A stretch of DNA of 64,000 nt from Anomaloglossus baeobatrachus (GCF_048569485.1 NC_134357.1:235097576-235161575); one strand, 5' to 3'; positions 34,071-46,119 are shown, counted from the first letter of the stretch. Program-made: numbers and translations. The notes: a model not told the origin generated them from the letters alone.

Positions 34071-34700
34071 TTCCCCCTTGGTTAAACATAGCTAGTCCCC
34101 GAGCTACAAAACACCAGAGGTTTATTATTATATATATATTATATATATATATAAAAATATATATATAAATATATATAAATATTTTTTTTTAACTGTAGAA
34201 AAATAGAGAACAAGATTAACATTTTTATTTGTGTTTTCATCCCACGCAGGGGAGGCACATTTCTTAAACGTTACTAAACTTTTTAAAGAGTTCGTCACCC
34301 AACGGTGGGACGCTACCGGTTTTAGTGGTAACGGAGACTCAACCTGCTCCGTTGCAGCCTCTTCCTGCGACAGTCCAGTCCCAATGTCATGGATCCCATT
34401 AACCCACCACCCAAACAACCTGAACCCCTGGAAACCTATCCGCGGGTCCGTGACCAGTTTAAGGTCCCAGGCGTGGTCTTTAGACGACTCTGGTAGGCAC
34501 AGGATGTGCAACTATATACAATACACAAGTTTGTGTTGGTCACACCAGTCGTGTGACTGTGGTCCATTTTTATTAACTATAAAGAATCAACGGAGTCCAT
34601 GTATCGGGTGTACACACTGTAAAGGAATCTGGTTGTTAATCAGGTAACTTCTTCGTTCATTTGCAATTGGTTATTTAAACATTTACTTGCTAATATCTCT
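34071..34700 (-). mobile_element. Internal region next to the 3' LTR, fossil
   Basis: Follows the purine tract on the minus strand and probably is the 3' internal part of the same LTR element. A 127-codon frame (34128-34511) is present, but no protein domain was recognised. A TA-rich tract at 34130-34175 interrupts it. Broken and partial. Confidence 0.4.
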
Positions 34701-34715
34701 ATATGAAAAATATGA

Positions 34716-34803
34716 AACACCGAGCGGCCAATGCGACGGTTGTCACTGTAACGACATAATTTTGGAGCAAGGACAGACAGACAGAATAAGGCAATTAGAT
34801 ATA

Positions 34804-34805
<2 letters not shown>
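34716..34805 (-). mobile_element. Helitron 5'-end fragment
   Basis: The reverse complement reads ATCTAATTGCCTTATTCTGT, (CTGT)n and GCTCCAAAATTATGTCG, matching the start of the Helitron at 27461 with the same spacing. Only the first 90 bp or so is present. Confidence 0.75.

Positions 34806-34874
<69 letters not shown>
34806..34874. repeat. (TA)n microsatellite
   Basis: About 33 uninterrupted TA steps beside the Helitron fragment. Confidence 0.95.
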
Positions 34875-35179
34875 CACTGTATATACCATATATATAAATT
34901 ACAATTGACAACATTACCTCCTGGCACATGACACTTTATTTAGGTTCATGTTTACAACAATTTTTTACCATATTTTCATATATCAGCTCCTTTCTGGTCA
35001 GGCGCAGTCTGCAAATGTTTTGCACTGAGCAATTATGTAAGCTATAGCAAACTGTACCTGTCTTTTATGGATAAAGAAGGTCCTTTGTCCAACTACTATT
35101 TCTGTGATGCCCTATTTTGTCCAGCCAACTGGTTTGTCTTTTACAATTTTTTTTTTAAAAGGTTTAATAAATATATCAT
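34875..35179. other. No gene recognised
   Basis: AT-rich unique-looking sequence. Nothing identified. Confidence 0.45.
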
Positions 35180-38050
35180 TATACTTTGATCCTTTTGTTC
35201 TTTTTTTTTTTCTTTGGTTCTATATTGCCGAATGGTCTTATCTGTCCTTTAACCCCCACACTCATGCTCAATTTTGAATATGTTGTATATTTGTTACCAT
35301 CTTTTCTGGGAGTAGGTACGGGTTTTTCTTTAAATTCTGTGGCTCTAATCATAGTCTGAACCACACGGTGGGAAAAACAAGCTCTTGTCAGAATCGAGGA
35401 TTCAACGGCCAGGACATCAAATCCAGATATTGAGAATTGCGATGGAAGAGAGGCCCCTGAGCGAGAAAGTCGGGACAATCCGGGAGTAGATTGACCAACT
35501 CCGCATATCAGGACCTCCTGGGCCAGTTCGGTGCGATTAGGATCCCTTCCGCCTTATCTTCTTGATGACCTTTGGAACTAAGGGGAGCAGAGGGAAAATG
35601 TACAGAAGACGAAAAGGACCCAACCGCAACGAGAAGCATGGCACCTTGCAATTTTGACGGGACACCATCAGATCAATATCCAATGTTCCCCACCTCTGAC
35701 AAACTTGACCAACTACGGCCGGATTGAGGGACCCTTCTCCCGGGGAGAGCTCCTTATGGCTTAGGAAATCTGCCGTCCAATTTTCTTGCCTTGTCTTGCA
35801 CAATGTGGTGAAGAAAGACTGCCCTCCAACCCCGGATGCTAGCATCTGTCGAGATCACCTGCCATCGATGAGGACGGAATGACTTCCCGAGGTGGAGTCC
35901 ACCAGGTGAGGGATCACTTCACCCGAGGATGGAAGAGGAATGGATGATCCAGTGAGGATGGACATCTGTCCCACGCAAAAAGGAGGGCCAACTGGAGGGG
36001 GCGAAGGTGAAAATGGGTGAAAGGAACCGCCTCTATGGCTGCCACCATCCTGCCTAGTACCCTCATCATGCTGAAGCGAAGAGAGCAGGGGGAGGACAGG
36101 CAAAGACTGCGGATGCCAAACAGTAGTGAGGAGATTTTTTCCTCTGGGAGAAAAACCCTGCCCATTTTTGAATCGAGGACCATACCTAAAAAGGTTAGAT
36201 GATGGGCTGGGGTCAGAGAGGACTTCTCAAGATTGACTACCCATCCTAAACAGGAGAGAGTATCAATGGAGACGTGGAGACTCTCTAGGAACTCTGAAAA
36301 TGACGGGGCTTTGATAACTAGATCGTCCAGATAAGGAGTAATCATAACTCCTCTGAGACAAGGAATGGACATGACAGCTGCCATAACCTTGGTGAAGACA
36401 CATGGGGCTGTAGCAAAGCCGAACGGCAGGGCAGTAAACTGATAATGAACTCCCGAAATGGCGAACCGGAGAAAACGCTGGTAGGTGGCACAGATAGGGA
36501 TGTGGAGATAAGCGTCCTGACTATCTATTGAACACGCATTCCCCTGACTCCATGGAAGCCACGACTGAGCGCAAGGATTCCATGCGGAATGACGTACCCA
36601 AACCCACTGATTTAGCAGCTTGAGGTCCAGAATGGGTCGAACCGATCCGACTTTTTTTGGAATGACAAAGAGGTTCGACTAGAACCCTGTGAAGTGGTCG
36701 AGGAGGAGGAACCATGACGATAACTCCTGAAAAAAGGAGAGACTAGATGGCCTGAAAAAGACAACGCCTGGGAAGGTGATTTTGGAGGCCAGGACTCTAT
36801 GTAACGCATTCAGAGGATAGAAAGAAATGCTATCTTGTATCCCGTAGACACAATGTCCCTGACGCATGCGTCCTGAACAACCAAGAGCCACTCATCTCTG
36901 AACAGAAGTAGACTTCTGTGACTCTGTCGTGGTCCTCGGGAGAAGGCCACAAGTCATGTGGCGGAGAAACAATGGGATTTAGACCTCAAAGTCTTTACTT
37001 GGCGGGTACGTGAGCACCAAGCGGATTAGACTTAAAAGACAGTCCTCTTTTCCCAACAAATCTGGAGCGATCCCTCTAAGAGACAGGGTCGGAAAACTTC
37101 TGAAAGGACCGAAAACGGGAAATGTGGCCCCTCAGAGATCCATGTTCAGCCTTTTGCTGGGGAAAAGACGAAATCAACATGTCCTGTTTTTCGCCGAAAA
37201 GATGAAACCCCTGAAAAGGGGGACTAGAAAAGGATTTTTAGAAGCCACATCAGCATTCCAAGCTTTCAGCCAAAGAATCCTGTGGAGTGCATTACTAGAA
37301 GCAAGCACTGAACAGCATGCAGCATCGAGGGATGATGACAGCAAGTATTTCCCTGATTTCTCTGCAAGGGAAATCTGATTCGCCAAGTCTGCCATCTCCG
37401 CTGGGAGGGAACTGATAAAATTCCCTGGCGGAGGACCTTAGCCCAGGCAGGCACTGACTTGGCAACCCATACAGAGACAAAAAAGGGGCAAAGAGAAGCA
37501 CTGGCCGACTCAAAAATGGATTTTGACAGCACATATATGTGCTCATCAGTAGGATCTTTGAGGGAAGCCCCGTCAGGCAATGAGAGGACAGTATTGGACG
37601 ATAGGCAAGATACAGGTAAGTCCACAATCGGGGACTCCGTCCAATCTATAAGAAGCTCTGTAGCAAAAGGGTAGTAAAGATCAAGTCGCTTCTTGCCTTG
37701 AAAGCACATCTAGGTGCACCTCGTGATGAGAAACAAAGGGGAGTTTCACTTTCTGAAAGGAGACCGAACGAACCGGGAGTGGAGGGTCATTACATGCCAC
37801 CTTGAGCGTTGGAATGACCGCCATAGTAAGGCCGTCAACCATCTTTTGCACGCCAGAGGACTGATCCGGGGGACAGAGTGGATCAGACCACCCTGTTTCC
37901 TCCATCTGAGGAGTGGGAAATCAAGGTGAAGAGTTACCCCCTGTTACCCAAAGAGAAGACCCTGAAAATGTAGAAATAGCTGCTATCCTTTCATGCCTCT
38001 TAAAGACATGGCGGTTTGTACCTAGAATCTCACATTTTGACTTGTTAGAC
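35180..38050 (-). mobile_element. DIRS-like retrotransposon fossil
   Basis: Minus-strand remnant of a DIRS-type (tyrosine-recombinase) retrotransposon. A gag-like region lies around 37000-37710 (SLPDGASLKDPTDEHIYVL). The reverse transcriptase follows around 35914-36900, with the family motif PYLDDLVIKAPS and then GWVVNLEKSSLTP and FLGMVLDS. A further downstream region extends to about 35180. It is broken, with many breaks, and no terminal repeats could be delimited. Likely old. Confidence 0.75.
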
Positions 38051-38206
38051 CTTAGTAAAGATTTTTACTGATCTAATGTCCAGTCCTCGTGATGCTTGGC
38101 CTTAACAAGTCTATTTTTGTTTGCAATCCTCAGTAGTAGCTTCTTTACAGCAATTGAACCAATTCTCCTTGACAGTTGATGTTCAGATGTGTCTGCTACT
38201 TTATGA

Positions 38207-38533
38207 CTAAGGGTGCGTGCCCATGATCAGTTTTTTGCAGCGTTTTGGAAGCAGCATGCTTCAGCTGCATCCAAAATGTTGCGTTGTACAATGCAAGCAT
38301 AATGGAGGGGATTTTTAGAGCAAACATTGACCTGTGGTGCGTCTTTTCAGACCGCAGCATGTCAATTGTTAGCTGCAGATTCGCATGTCTCCTCTGGAGG
38401 GAGAACACAAGGGAGAGAGCGCAGCCGCCCGAACCCTGACCGTGGGTACAAGCAGCTGCGGTCTCCTGCGGAGGAGACTCGCGGACCGGCAGGTCAGGAC
38501 CCAGTGATTCCTGATCGTGGGCACATATCCTTA
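38207..38533. mobile_element. MITE family A, copy 2
   Basis: Left end AAGGGTGCGTGCCCATGATC and right end complement AAGGATATGTGCCCACGATC. The interior TGCAGCGTTTTGGAAGCAGC and its partial inverse form a hairpin. Shares its ends with the gene 1 intron copy at 11105-11888. Confidence 0.65.
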
Positions 38534-38564
38534 AGAAGTGGTTCGTACATTTTCATTATTTTCT

Positions 38565-39076
38565 ACATTGATATAACCTTGAGAAACAATGGTCCTGTCA
38601 AATACCTTGCATTGCCAATAGTGCCTGTGAGCGGTGCTATTGCAGACCGCTCTTCCCCATCGCAAGACCCCCGGGCTCCGTAACCTAGGGGATCGGGTGA
38701 GGTCACGTCAACCTCCTGTTCACCTGACATCACCGCGGCCGGCCCCAGTCTCCACGAGTCACTGGGCTGTGGGTGGCGTTTCACCGGTCATTACAGCCAA
38801 GCATCCCTCCTGCTTGTGCGCTGTGCAGTGAGGCAAGGAGCAGGGAGGTGCTGCACTGTCACGCTGGGCTGTGCTGAGCGGTGAAACTCCGCCCACAGCC
38901 CAGTCACTCATGGAGACTGTGGCCGGCCTCAGTTCATGTGACATCACCGGATCCCAGAGGTCACGGAGTCCGGGTATCACGTGATGGGGGTGAGCGGACC
39001 ACAATAGCGCTGCTTATAAGCACTATTGGCAACACAAGGTATTTGAGAGAAACATTGTTTCTCAACATAATATTGA
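38565..39076. mobile_element. Foldback MITE (about 510 bp)
   Basis: CATTGATATAACCTTGAGAA on the left pairs with CTCAACATAATATTGATG on the right. The arms continue through CAATGGTCCTGTCAAATACC / GGTATTTGAGAGAAACATTG and CATTGCCAATAGTGC / GCACTATTGGCAA. The GC-rich middle contains a second inverted repeat around GGTGAAACTCCGCCCAC / GTGGGCGGAGTTTCACC-like blocks. Confidence 0.7.
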
Positions 39077-39109
39077 TGTGGCCAATAATGAAAAGGGGTG
39101 ACCCATTAA

Positions 39110-39560
39110 AGCATCATTCCTGAAGGCTGAGATCATCAGTGATGTAATTTAAAGTTTCTCAGGCTAGTGAACTTATCCTACGGAGCAGAGGTAATTCTTG
39201 GTCTTACTTTCCTGGGACAGTGGTCATGAAAGCCAGTTTCATCATAGTGATAGATGGTTTTCATGACTGCCCTTGAAGATACCTTCAAATTTCTAGCAAT
39301 TTTCAAGGTTGACTGACCTTCAAGTCTTAAAAGTAATGATGGACTGCAATTTCTCTTTACTTAGTTGACTGGTTCTCACCATATTATGGCTTAGTTCCAT
39401 AAAGTGTTGAACCCAATTCCAAAAGTGCGCTGCGTACGAACACTGCCTCTGCAAAACACACCTGATGGTCGCAAAACAGTGTCTGAAGGCCGGTGATTCC
39501 ACACATGAACTCTTGATGAGGCATACCTATGCATTAACTATCATTCCAGGGTGATTTTTC
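39110..39560 (-). mobile_element. Tc1/mariner remnant (N-terminal region)
   Basis: The stretch GTCATGAAAGCCAGTTTCAT, ATGGTTTTCATGACTGCCCT and AAGTAATGATGGACTGCAAT matches from memory the helix-turn-helix part of a common Tc1-like family, read on the minus strand. It is decayed and lacks the catalytic part. Confidence 0.6.
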
Positions 39561-39589
39561 ATTTTTCCTCTCCTACTTTCAAACAGCCA

Positions 39590-41010
39590 TTTTTATGCTT
39601 ATTTTTCAGTCAATATAGCCATAGGAGGGATTGCTTTTTTTGCAGGACGAGTTGTAGTTATGAATGACACCATTTATTCTGCCCTGTATTGCACTGGAAA
39701 ACATGAAAATGTCCATGTGCAGTGAAATTTCAAAAACAAAGTGTCTTTTACTGTATTATATAGTGTTTTTCCCCCAAATGGTGGGGGAAAGTGGGGGGTG
39801 CGTGTTATAGTCTGAATGTAGGGCTGCGGGGAATGAGGGTGGTGCGGTGGAGCGGATCATCGGTGGCACGAGCAGGCAGTAAGAGCGCCTGCCATGACCA
39901 CGTGGGCCCGCTCATTTCATATGCATGCATCCTCTCCCCCATCATCTCAGCGCTGAAGCCAGTGCTGACAGGTAGGCGGGATGATGGGCGGGGGATGCGC
40001 GCATAGTAAACAGTCGGCCCGTATGATCACCCCTGGCAACTACAGCCTGGAGTGATCATGTGCGGCTGTATTCACTGCATATCATCATCAGCGCGGGGTG
40101 CAGTGAAGAAGTACGGTATACTCACCGTTCCCTGCAGCATCGCGATATCCTCCTGTCTGCCGGCCAGCTGATCTGTGCAGAGAAGGGTGAGCACAGCGAT
40201 GACGTCATCCCTGTGCGCATCGCACTCTACACACATCAGCGGCCGCAGACAGGAGGACATGGCGATGCTGCAGACGGCTACACACAGGTCAGCAGCGCTG
40301 CTGCTGACACAGAGAGGAAGACTAGCGATGCTGCAGGGAGTGAGGAAAGGTGAGTATAAACGTTTATATTTTTCTGTGCCATAGGATACAGGCCATATAC
40401 CAGGATGGGGTATATAGCAGGATGAGGGCATATACCAGGATGGGGGTATATTATGAGCAGGATGGGGGTATATAGCAGGATGGGGGTATATATAGCAGGA
40501 TGGGGGTATTTATCAGGATGAGGGACATATATACAAGGATGGGGATCATATACAAGGCAGGAGAATTTGGGGACATTACCCCGTAACAGTGTCAGCAGCA
40601 GATCCTCGCCCCATAACAGTGTGTCATGACCACATTTTTGTCATGACCAGGGTGTGTTTTATGGTTCGGTGTGTCTTATAGTCTGAAAAATACGGTATTT
40701 ACCATGTTCACTATATGGTAAAACTGAGCTTGCAATATGATTGCCCAGATCAGTACAAGTACGTAGATACCAAGTATATCCAATTTTTTTTTTATATGTG
40801 GTAAAAAAAAATTAATAAATTTGTAAAAAAAAATAAATAGAAAAATTTTTGTCGCCATTTTTAAGACCCATAATGTTTTCCTTTTTTGTGATGTGAGGCT
40901 GCGTGACAGCTTAATTTTTGCGCCCTGAGATGATGTTTTTACTGATTCCATTGTGGGGTAGATACAATGTTTTGATTGCCCTTTATTGCAATGTTTTTTC
41001 AACCAAAACA
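39590..41010. repeat. Amphibian dispersed repeat interrupted by MITE B
   Basis: GCAGGACGAGTTGTAGTTAT (39640) and GTTTTGATTGCCCTTTATTG (40970) are internal words of a long dispersed repeat similar to that at 49490-50768. The interruption from 39745 to 40696 is MITE family B. Outer ends are unclear. Confidence 0.5.
39745..40696 (-). mobile_element. MITE family B, copy 2 (inverted)
   Basis: The right end GTCTGAAAAATACGGTA and the blocks TATAAACGTTTATA, GCCATAGGATACAGGCCATATAC, and CCGTAACAGTGTCAGCAGCAGATCC (shown in part) are the reverse complement of copy 1 at 13241-14553. The left end is more diverged (TGCGTGTTATAGTCTGAATG). Its internal CAGGATGGGGGTATAT array is much shorter than in copy 1. 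Confidence 0.7.
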
Positions 41011-41239
41011 AAGTAATTTAATTTATGGACATCTATGGTTTGATTTCTTTGCATGTGTGGATTGGATGGGCTGCTACTGACATCTGGTGAGCAATTCATG
41101 TCAATAGTACCTTTAGAAATATATTTACTTAGAAAATTGATGATGTGTTCAATCCTTATTTTACCTGCTGTATAGATTAAGGTGATGGATTGACTGAGCA
41201 GCAAGTATCATACATATTGAGGTAACACATAGGGACTGT
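41011..41239. other. No feature seen
   Basis: Short unique-looking interval without a recognisable gene or repeat. Confidence 0.4.
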
Positions 41240-41597
41240 AAGGCTGTGTGCGCACGTGTGCGTAATTCATGCAGTTACGCTGCGCTTTGTGCAGAGGACG
41301 CAGGACGCATGCAGTTACGCTGCGCTACAATCTATGGAGATTGTGCAGGGGCCGTGCGCACGTGGCATCTTAGAGCGCAGCGCTTCGGCTGCTACCCGAA
41401 GCGCGTGTTCTAAGAAGTGACATGTCACTTCTTCCGTGCGCTTTGTCGGCAGCCCCTGCTCCGTCTATGGCAGGAGCTCAGGCAGAGCGCACGTTCTCTG
41501 CTGGCACCATGCGCTTCAGAACGGAGCTTTTCAGCTGCGCTCTGAAGCGCACCTTTTAGGTGCGGTGCAGAGCGCACACGTGCGCACATAGCCTAAA
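41240..41597. mobile_element. TIR MITE (358 bp)
   Basis: Left TAAGGCTGTGTGCGCACGTG and right complement TAGGCTATGTGCGCACGTGT are terminal inverted repeats. The interior is rich in GCGCTTCGG / GAAGCGC palindromes. Ends resemble those of the larger element at 47306-48977. Confidence 0.7.
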
Positions 41598-42008
41598 TCT
41601 GTGGCGTTCTGATGCCGGTCCACAGATAACAGGTCTAAGATACACCTGCTCAGCAGCATACAGATACACCATGTGTGCCAGGCTGGAAAAAGCTCTCTCC
41701 TAGCTTCTATCAGTACTTACGTCACCAAGAACACATTTTCTTCACAGTATTATTTATTCCAACAAATATTTATCACCTAGAATGTAATTTAAATAACAAA
41801 AAATGCAAGTATTTTAAGTTAGAGTTAACAAGTCCGACAATAATATTAATTCTACTGAACAAAAATAGAAATGCAACACTTGTTTTTTTCTCCCATTTTT
41901 CAAAAGCTGAAGTCAAAGATCTAAAACGACTGTACACAAGGCCTTTTTCTCTCAAACATTGTTCACACATTTGTCTTCATCAGTGTTCGTGAGCACTTCT
42001 CCTTTACA

Positions 42009-42616
42009 CCTGTTTAACACGTCAGTGAAAAACACAGACGTTTTTCACTGACGTGTTAAAAACGCATATGCACCTCCATGTGCCGTGATTCACGGCATTC
42101 ATGTGTTCTCCATGTGCTATACCGGATCAGTGATAGCATATGGAGATCAGGTGTTCCAAACTCACCTGTCCCCACTCCTGCCGTCCGTGGTGCTGAATCT
42201 CCGACTCTGCTGTGTCCGGCCACTGCTGCTACTTCCGGGTCAGCTCTGCAGTGCATATTCATGAGACTAATTAGTCGGCTAGGAAGCAGCAGCCAGCAGC
42301 GGCCAAACACAGCGTCGCTGGAGAAGGTGAGTTTTTTATTTCAAAGATACTTTTTTTTTTTCTGGTATGCGTTTCACGGATCACACCATAGTGTTGTCCA
42401 TGGGACATCAGTGATGCCAGAGAAAAACTGACTTGTCTCCGTGCGGAAACACGGACACACATGTACGCCACACGGAAACACGATCAATGGGGAAAAAAAA
42501 AAATCACTGATGTGTGCGCAGACCCATTGATTTTAATGGGTCTGCGTATATCCGCGATTCTGGTACGTAAAAAAACTGTCACATACATACCAGAATCACT
42601 GACGTGTAAAACAGGC
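42009..42616. mobile_element. MITE nested in the Tc1 element
   Basis: Ends CCTGTTTAACACGTCAGTG and complement CCTGTTTTACACGTCAGTG. The left end also forms its own perfect hairpin (AACACGTCAGTGAAAAAC with GTTTTTCACTGACGTGTT, 42015-42058). Non-coding. Confidence 0.65.
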
Positions 42617-42768
42617 CTTATCAAGATTATCTATCCACTTCACAGTTGTGGCATATCAAGATGCTGATTAGACAGCATGATTATTGCACAGGTGTGCCTT
42701 AGGCTGGCCACAATAAAAGGCCCACTCTAAAATGTGCAGTTTTATCATACAGCACAATGTCATAAGTT

Positions 42769-43300
42769 TTGAGGGAGCGTGCAGTTGGCATGCTGACTGC
42801 AGGAATGTCCACCAGAGCTGTTGGCCATGTATTGAATGTCCATTTCTCTACCATAAGCAGTCTTCAAAGGTGTTTTAGAGAATTTTGCAGTACATCAACT
42901 GGCCTCAACTGGAAACCACGTGTAAACCACACAAGTCCAAGATCCCAACAGCCAGCATTCAAGATAGTCTGAGACCAGCCACCCAGACAATTCCTGCAAC
43001 AAACAGTTTGCATAACCAAAGAATTTCTGCACAAAGTGTCGGAATCAGTCTCAGGGAAGCTCATCTGCTGCTCGTTGTCCTCAGCAGAGTCTATACCTGG
43101 CTGCGACTTGAGTGAGTGGGCAAATGCTCACATTCTGTGGCGTCTGGCACATTGAAGAGGTGTTCTCTTCATGAATGAAACCTGGTTGTCACTTTACAAA
43201 ACAGTTAGACTGGAAAATGGAGGTCACACCAGATCCTTACTGCTTTTCTGACCCCCCAACTTTCGACACTCAAACTGTAAAATGTCACATTTTAGAGGGG
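42769..43300 (+). pseudogene. Tc1-like transposase relic
   Basis: Reads REGAVGMLTAGMSTRAVGHV (in part) and FSTISSLQRCFREF, the helix-turn-helix region of a Tc1 transposase, then decays into out-of-frame pieces (SLREAHLLLVV). No complete catalytic triad is visible. Confidence 0.75.
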
Positions 43301-43719
43301 CCTTTTATTGTAGCCAGCCTAAGGCTCACCTGTGCAATAATCATGCTGGCTAATCAGCATCTTGATATGCCATGCCACACCTGTGAGGTTTTATTATTGA
43401 ATGTTCTCAGTGAGAGGAACAAAATTATAATCTTGTGATACCTTTTAATGGCTAACTAAAATAAAATAAAGTGATGTTACAAAGCAAGCTTTCGAGACAT
43501 CTCAGGTCCCTTCATCAGGCATGGTATGACAAAATATCTGAAGAAACACAAATATATGCACAAACAGAGCAGAGGGATGGCATAATAAAAGATATTTAAA
43601 TAAACAAACACTGAGCTTAGAAAGTGAATCCTTAATTAGCTTTGATTAGTGGTGTGAGAGTTTTATTGTCCCAATATCCAGGTAGGATCAGAGGCCTGAT
43701 GAGTCTCTGGAATGACTCC

Positions 43720-44343
43720 TCAGATTTTGTAATGGGCCATGAATCCTCCTGACAGATTGAGTCCTGTGTCCACAGAGTTAAACATTGTGATAAATTTGTA
43801 TTCCCAGACCCTGCGATGGCTCTGTGATCTGAAGTTGCCTTTTAATATGACAACTTTCATATGGTTTATGTTGTGTCCTGAAGCACAGAAATGTTTGGCC
43901 ACAGGTAAATGGATTTTTTTGTCTGTAATTGTGTGGTGGTGAGATCTCAACCTTGCTCTCAGTCTCTGTCCTGTTTCTCCAACATAGAGACCCCCAGTAG
44001 GACATATAGTGCACAGGATTAAGTACACCACGTTGGAAGAGGAACATGTGAATCTCCCAGGAATTTTATAGTCCTTCTGTGTGTTAGGGATCTGTATCCG
44101 GTCTTTGGTCTCTACATGAGTGCAGGTTTTGCAGCTCTTTACATTGCAAGGATAAGTTCCTCTTGGCGTGTCTGAGAGCATAGAACTTCGGATCATGATG
44201 CTCCTTAAATTAGGAGGTTGCCTGTAGCACAGCAATGGAGGATCTTTGAATATTGTTTTTAACCGGTCATCCTTGTGTAGAATGTGGTGAAGTTTCTTGG
44301 CCGTTGTTCTCAGTACCTCGAGCTGTGGGTTGTAGGTCACCAC
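43720..44343 (-). CDS. Penelope GIY-YIG endonuclease region, left copy
   Basis: An open frame of 207 codons gives the C-terminal part of a Penelope polyprotein. It contains a linker with a Cys-rich CNVKSCKTCTH block, then the GIY-YIG nuclease: VVYLILCTICPTGGLYVGET followed by GQRLRARLRSH, and KHFCASGHN near the catalytic histidine region. The reverse transcriptase is not included in this copy. The conserved core and uninterrupted frame indicate a recent insertion. Confidence 0.88.
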   Translation of the reverse strand: MVTYNPQLEVLRTTAKKLHHILHKDDRLKTIFKDPPLLCYRQPPNLRSIMIRSSMLSDTPRGTYPCNVKSCKTCTHVETKDRIQIPNTQKDYKIPGRFTCSSSNVVYLILCTICPTGGLYVGETGQRLRARLRSHHHTITDKKIHLPVAKHFCASGHNINHMKVVILKGNFRSQSHRRVWEYKFITMFNSVDTGLNLSGGFMAHYKI

Positions 44344-44854
44344 CAGAGGTACTCGACTATTTTCCTCTTTTTGTTTGTATTGAAACAGTTCACTTCTAGG
44401 GGTCCTTGTTGCTCTAATGATCTGGTCATCTATGGAGGTGGGGTGGTAGCCTTGGTTTAGAAATGACTTTTTAAGATGGGTTGTTCATCCCTGTCTGCAG
44501 GGCTGGAACAGATACGATTATATCTGAGGGCCTGGCTGTAGGCAATGGACTTTTTAATGTGTTTTGGGGTGAAAGCTGTCCCATCTGAGGTATGTGGGAC
44601 GGTCAATAGCTCAGATGGGACAGCTTTAACCCCAAACACATTAAAAAGTCCATTGTCTACAGCCAGGCCCTCATATATAATCGTATCTGTTCCAGCCCTG
44701 CAGACAGGGATGAACAACCCATCTTAAAAAGTCATTTCTAAACCAAGGCTACCACCCCACCTCCATAGATGACCAGATCATTAGAGCAACAAGGACCCCT
44801 AGAAGTGAACTGTTTCAATACAAACAAAAAGAGGAAAATAGTCGAGTACCTCTG

Positions 44855-45460
44855 GTGGTGACCTACAACCCACAGCTCGAGGTACTGAGAACAACGGCCA
44901 AGAAACTTCACCACATTCTACACAAGGATGACCGGTTAAAAACAATATTCAAAGATCCTCCATTGCTGTGCTACAGGCAACCTCCTAATTTAAGGAGCAT
45001 CATGATCCGAAGTTCTATGCTCTCAGACACGCCAAGAGGAACTTATCCTTGCAATGTAAAGAGCTGCAAAACCTGCACTCATGTAGAGACCAAAGACCGG
45101 ATACAGATCCCTAACACACAGAAGGACTATAAAATTCCTGGGACATTCACATGTTCCTCTTCCAACGTGGTGTACTTAATCCTGTGCACTATATGTCCTA
45201 TTGGGGGTCTCTATGTTGGAGAAACAGGACAGAGACTGAGAGCAACGATGAGATCTCACCGCCACACAATTACAGACAAAAAAATCCATTTACCTGTGGC
45301 CAAACATTTCGGTGCTTCAGGACACAACATAAACCATATGAAAGTTGTCATATTAAAAGGCAACTTCAGATCACAGAGCCATCGCAGGGTCTGGGAATAC
45401 AAATTCATCACAATGTTTAACAATCTGTCAGGAGGATTCATGGCCCATTACAAAATCTGA
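44855..45460 (+). CDS. Penelope GIY-YIG endonuclease region, right copy
   Basis: The mirror copy of the left frame (201 codons) differs by few residues: RATMRSH for RARLRSH, GASGHN for CASGHN, and a six-residue in-frame deletion (the SVDTGL segment before NLSGGFMAHYKI). The first codons and the stop coincide with the partner. The substitutions in the nuclease core may matter for activity. Confidence 0.88.
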   Translation: MVTYNPQLEVLRTTAKKLHHILHKDDRLKTIFKDPPLLCYRQPPNLRSIMIRSSMLSDTPRGTYPCNVKSCKTCTHVETKDRIQIPNTQKDYKIPGTFTCSSSNVVYLILCTICPIGGLYVGETGQRLRATMRSHRHTITDKKIHLPVAKHFGASGHNINHMKVVILKGNFRSQSHRRVWEYKFITMFNNLSGGFMAHYKI

Positions 45461-46119
45461 GGAGTCATTCCAGAGACTCACCAGACCTCTGATCCTACAT
45501 GGATATTGGGACAATAAAACTCTCACACCACTAATCAAAGCTAATTAAGGATTCACTTTCTAAGCTCAGTGTTTGTTTATTTAAATGTCTTTTATTATAC
45601 CATCCCTCTGCTCTGTTTGTGCATATATTTGTGTTTCTTCAGATATTTTGTCATACCATGCTTGATGAAGGGACCTGAGATGTCTTAAAAGCTTGCTTTG
45701 TAACATCACTTTATTTTATTTTAGTTAGCCATTAAAAGGTATCACAAGATTATAATTTTGTTCCTCTCACTGAGAACATTCAATAATTTTTCAACTGGCT
45801 AACACGGTACTAAAACCTTTTCACTTGACACCTGTGAGGTGAATGGATTATTTCGGCACTAACATAACTATTTGAGAGAACGATGCATTTTGTGTACATT
45901 TTGTGTACATAGAAAAAGTCTTGGCTCTTTAAGTTCAGCGCATGGAAAATGTGAGCAAAAACAAAAGTTTTGCGCTTATATTTTTGTTCAGTATACAATA
46001 AATAAACGTAACTGGAGGAATTGCGAAATTATCCCATCAGAGATCAGGCAGTAACCAGAGGTTTGGAGCCTTCTGGTTGTGACTTCCACAGTAGAAGTCT
46101 AGAAGGTGCCATGAAGCTT

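Larger units (their letters stand above)
43390..45827. mobile_element. Inverted pair of Penelope-like elements, one insertion
   Basis: Two 5'-truncated Penelope copies lie head to head around a centre near 44600. The arms match almost base for base (ACCTTTTAATGGCTAAC on the left and GTTAGCCATTAAAAGGT on the right). The pair is bounded by a 13-bp direct repeat ACACCTGTGAGGT (43377-43389 and 45828-45840) within the Tc1 element, so the two copies arrived as a unit. The right arm is longer at its outer end (CAACTGGCTAACACGGTACT). Confidence 0.88.
41855..45991 (+). mobile_element. Tc1/mariner element split by a MITE and a Penelope dimer
   Basis: Left CTGAACAAAAATAGAAATGC after TA (41853-41854) and right complement CTGAACAAAAATATAAGCGC before TA (45992-45993). 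Subterminal AGGCTGGCCACAATAAAAGG and its inverse near 43305 show that the parts belong together. The transposase remnant lies at 42769-43300. Inside are a MITE (42009-42616) and the Penelope pair (43390-45827). The element ends 129 bp beyond the stop codon of zinc-finger gene 2. Confidence 0.85.

Noticed and set aside
32466-41600. Searched for tRNA, 5S or snRNA genes, including tRNA-like SINE heads
   Set aside because: No A-box/B-box pair or cloverleaf was recognised. A covariance-model search would be needed to be sure.
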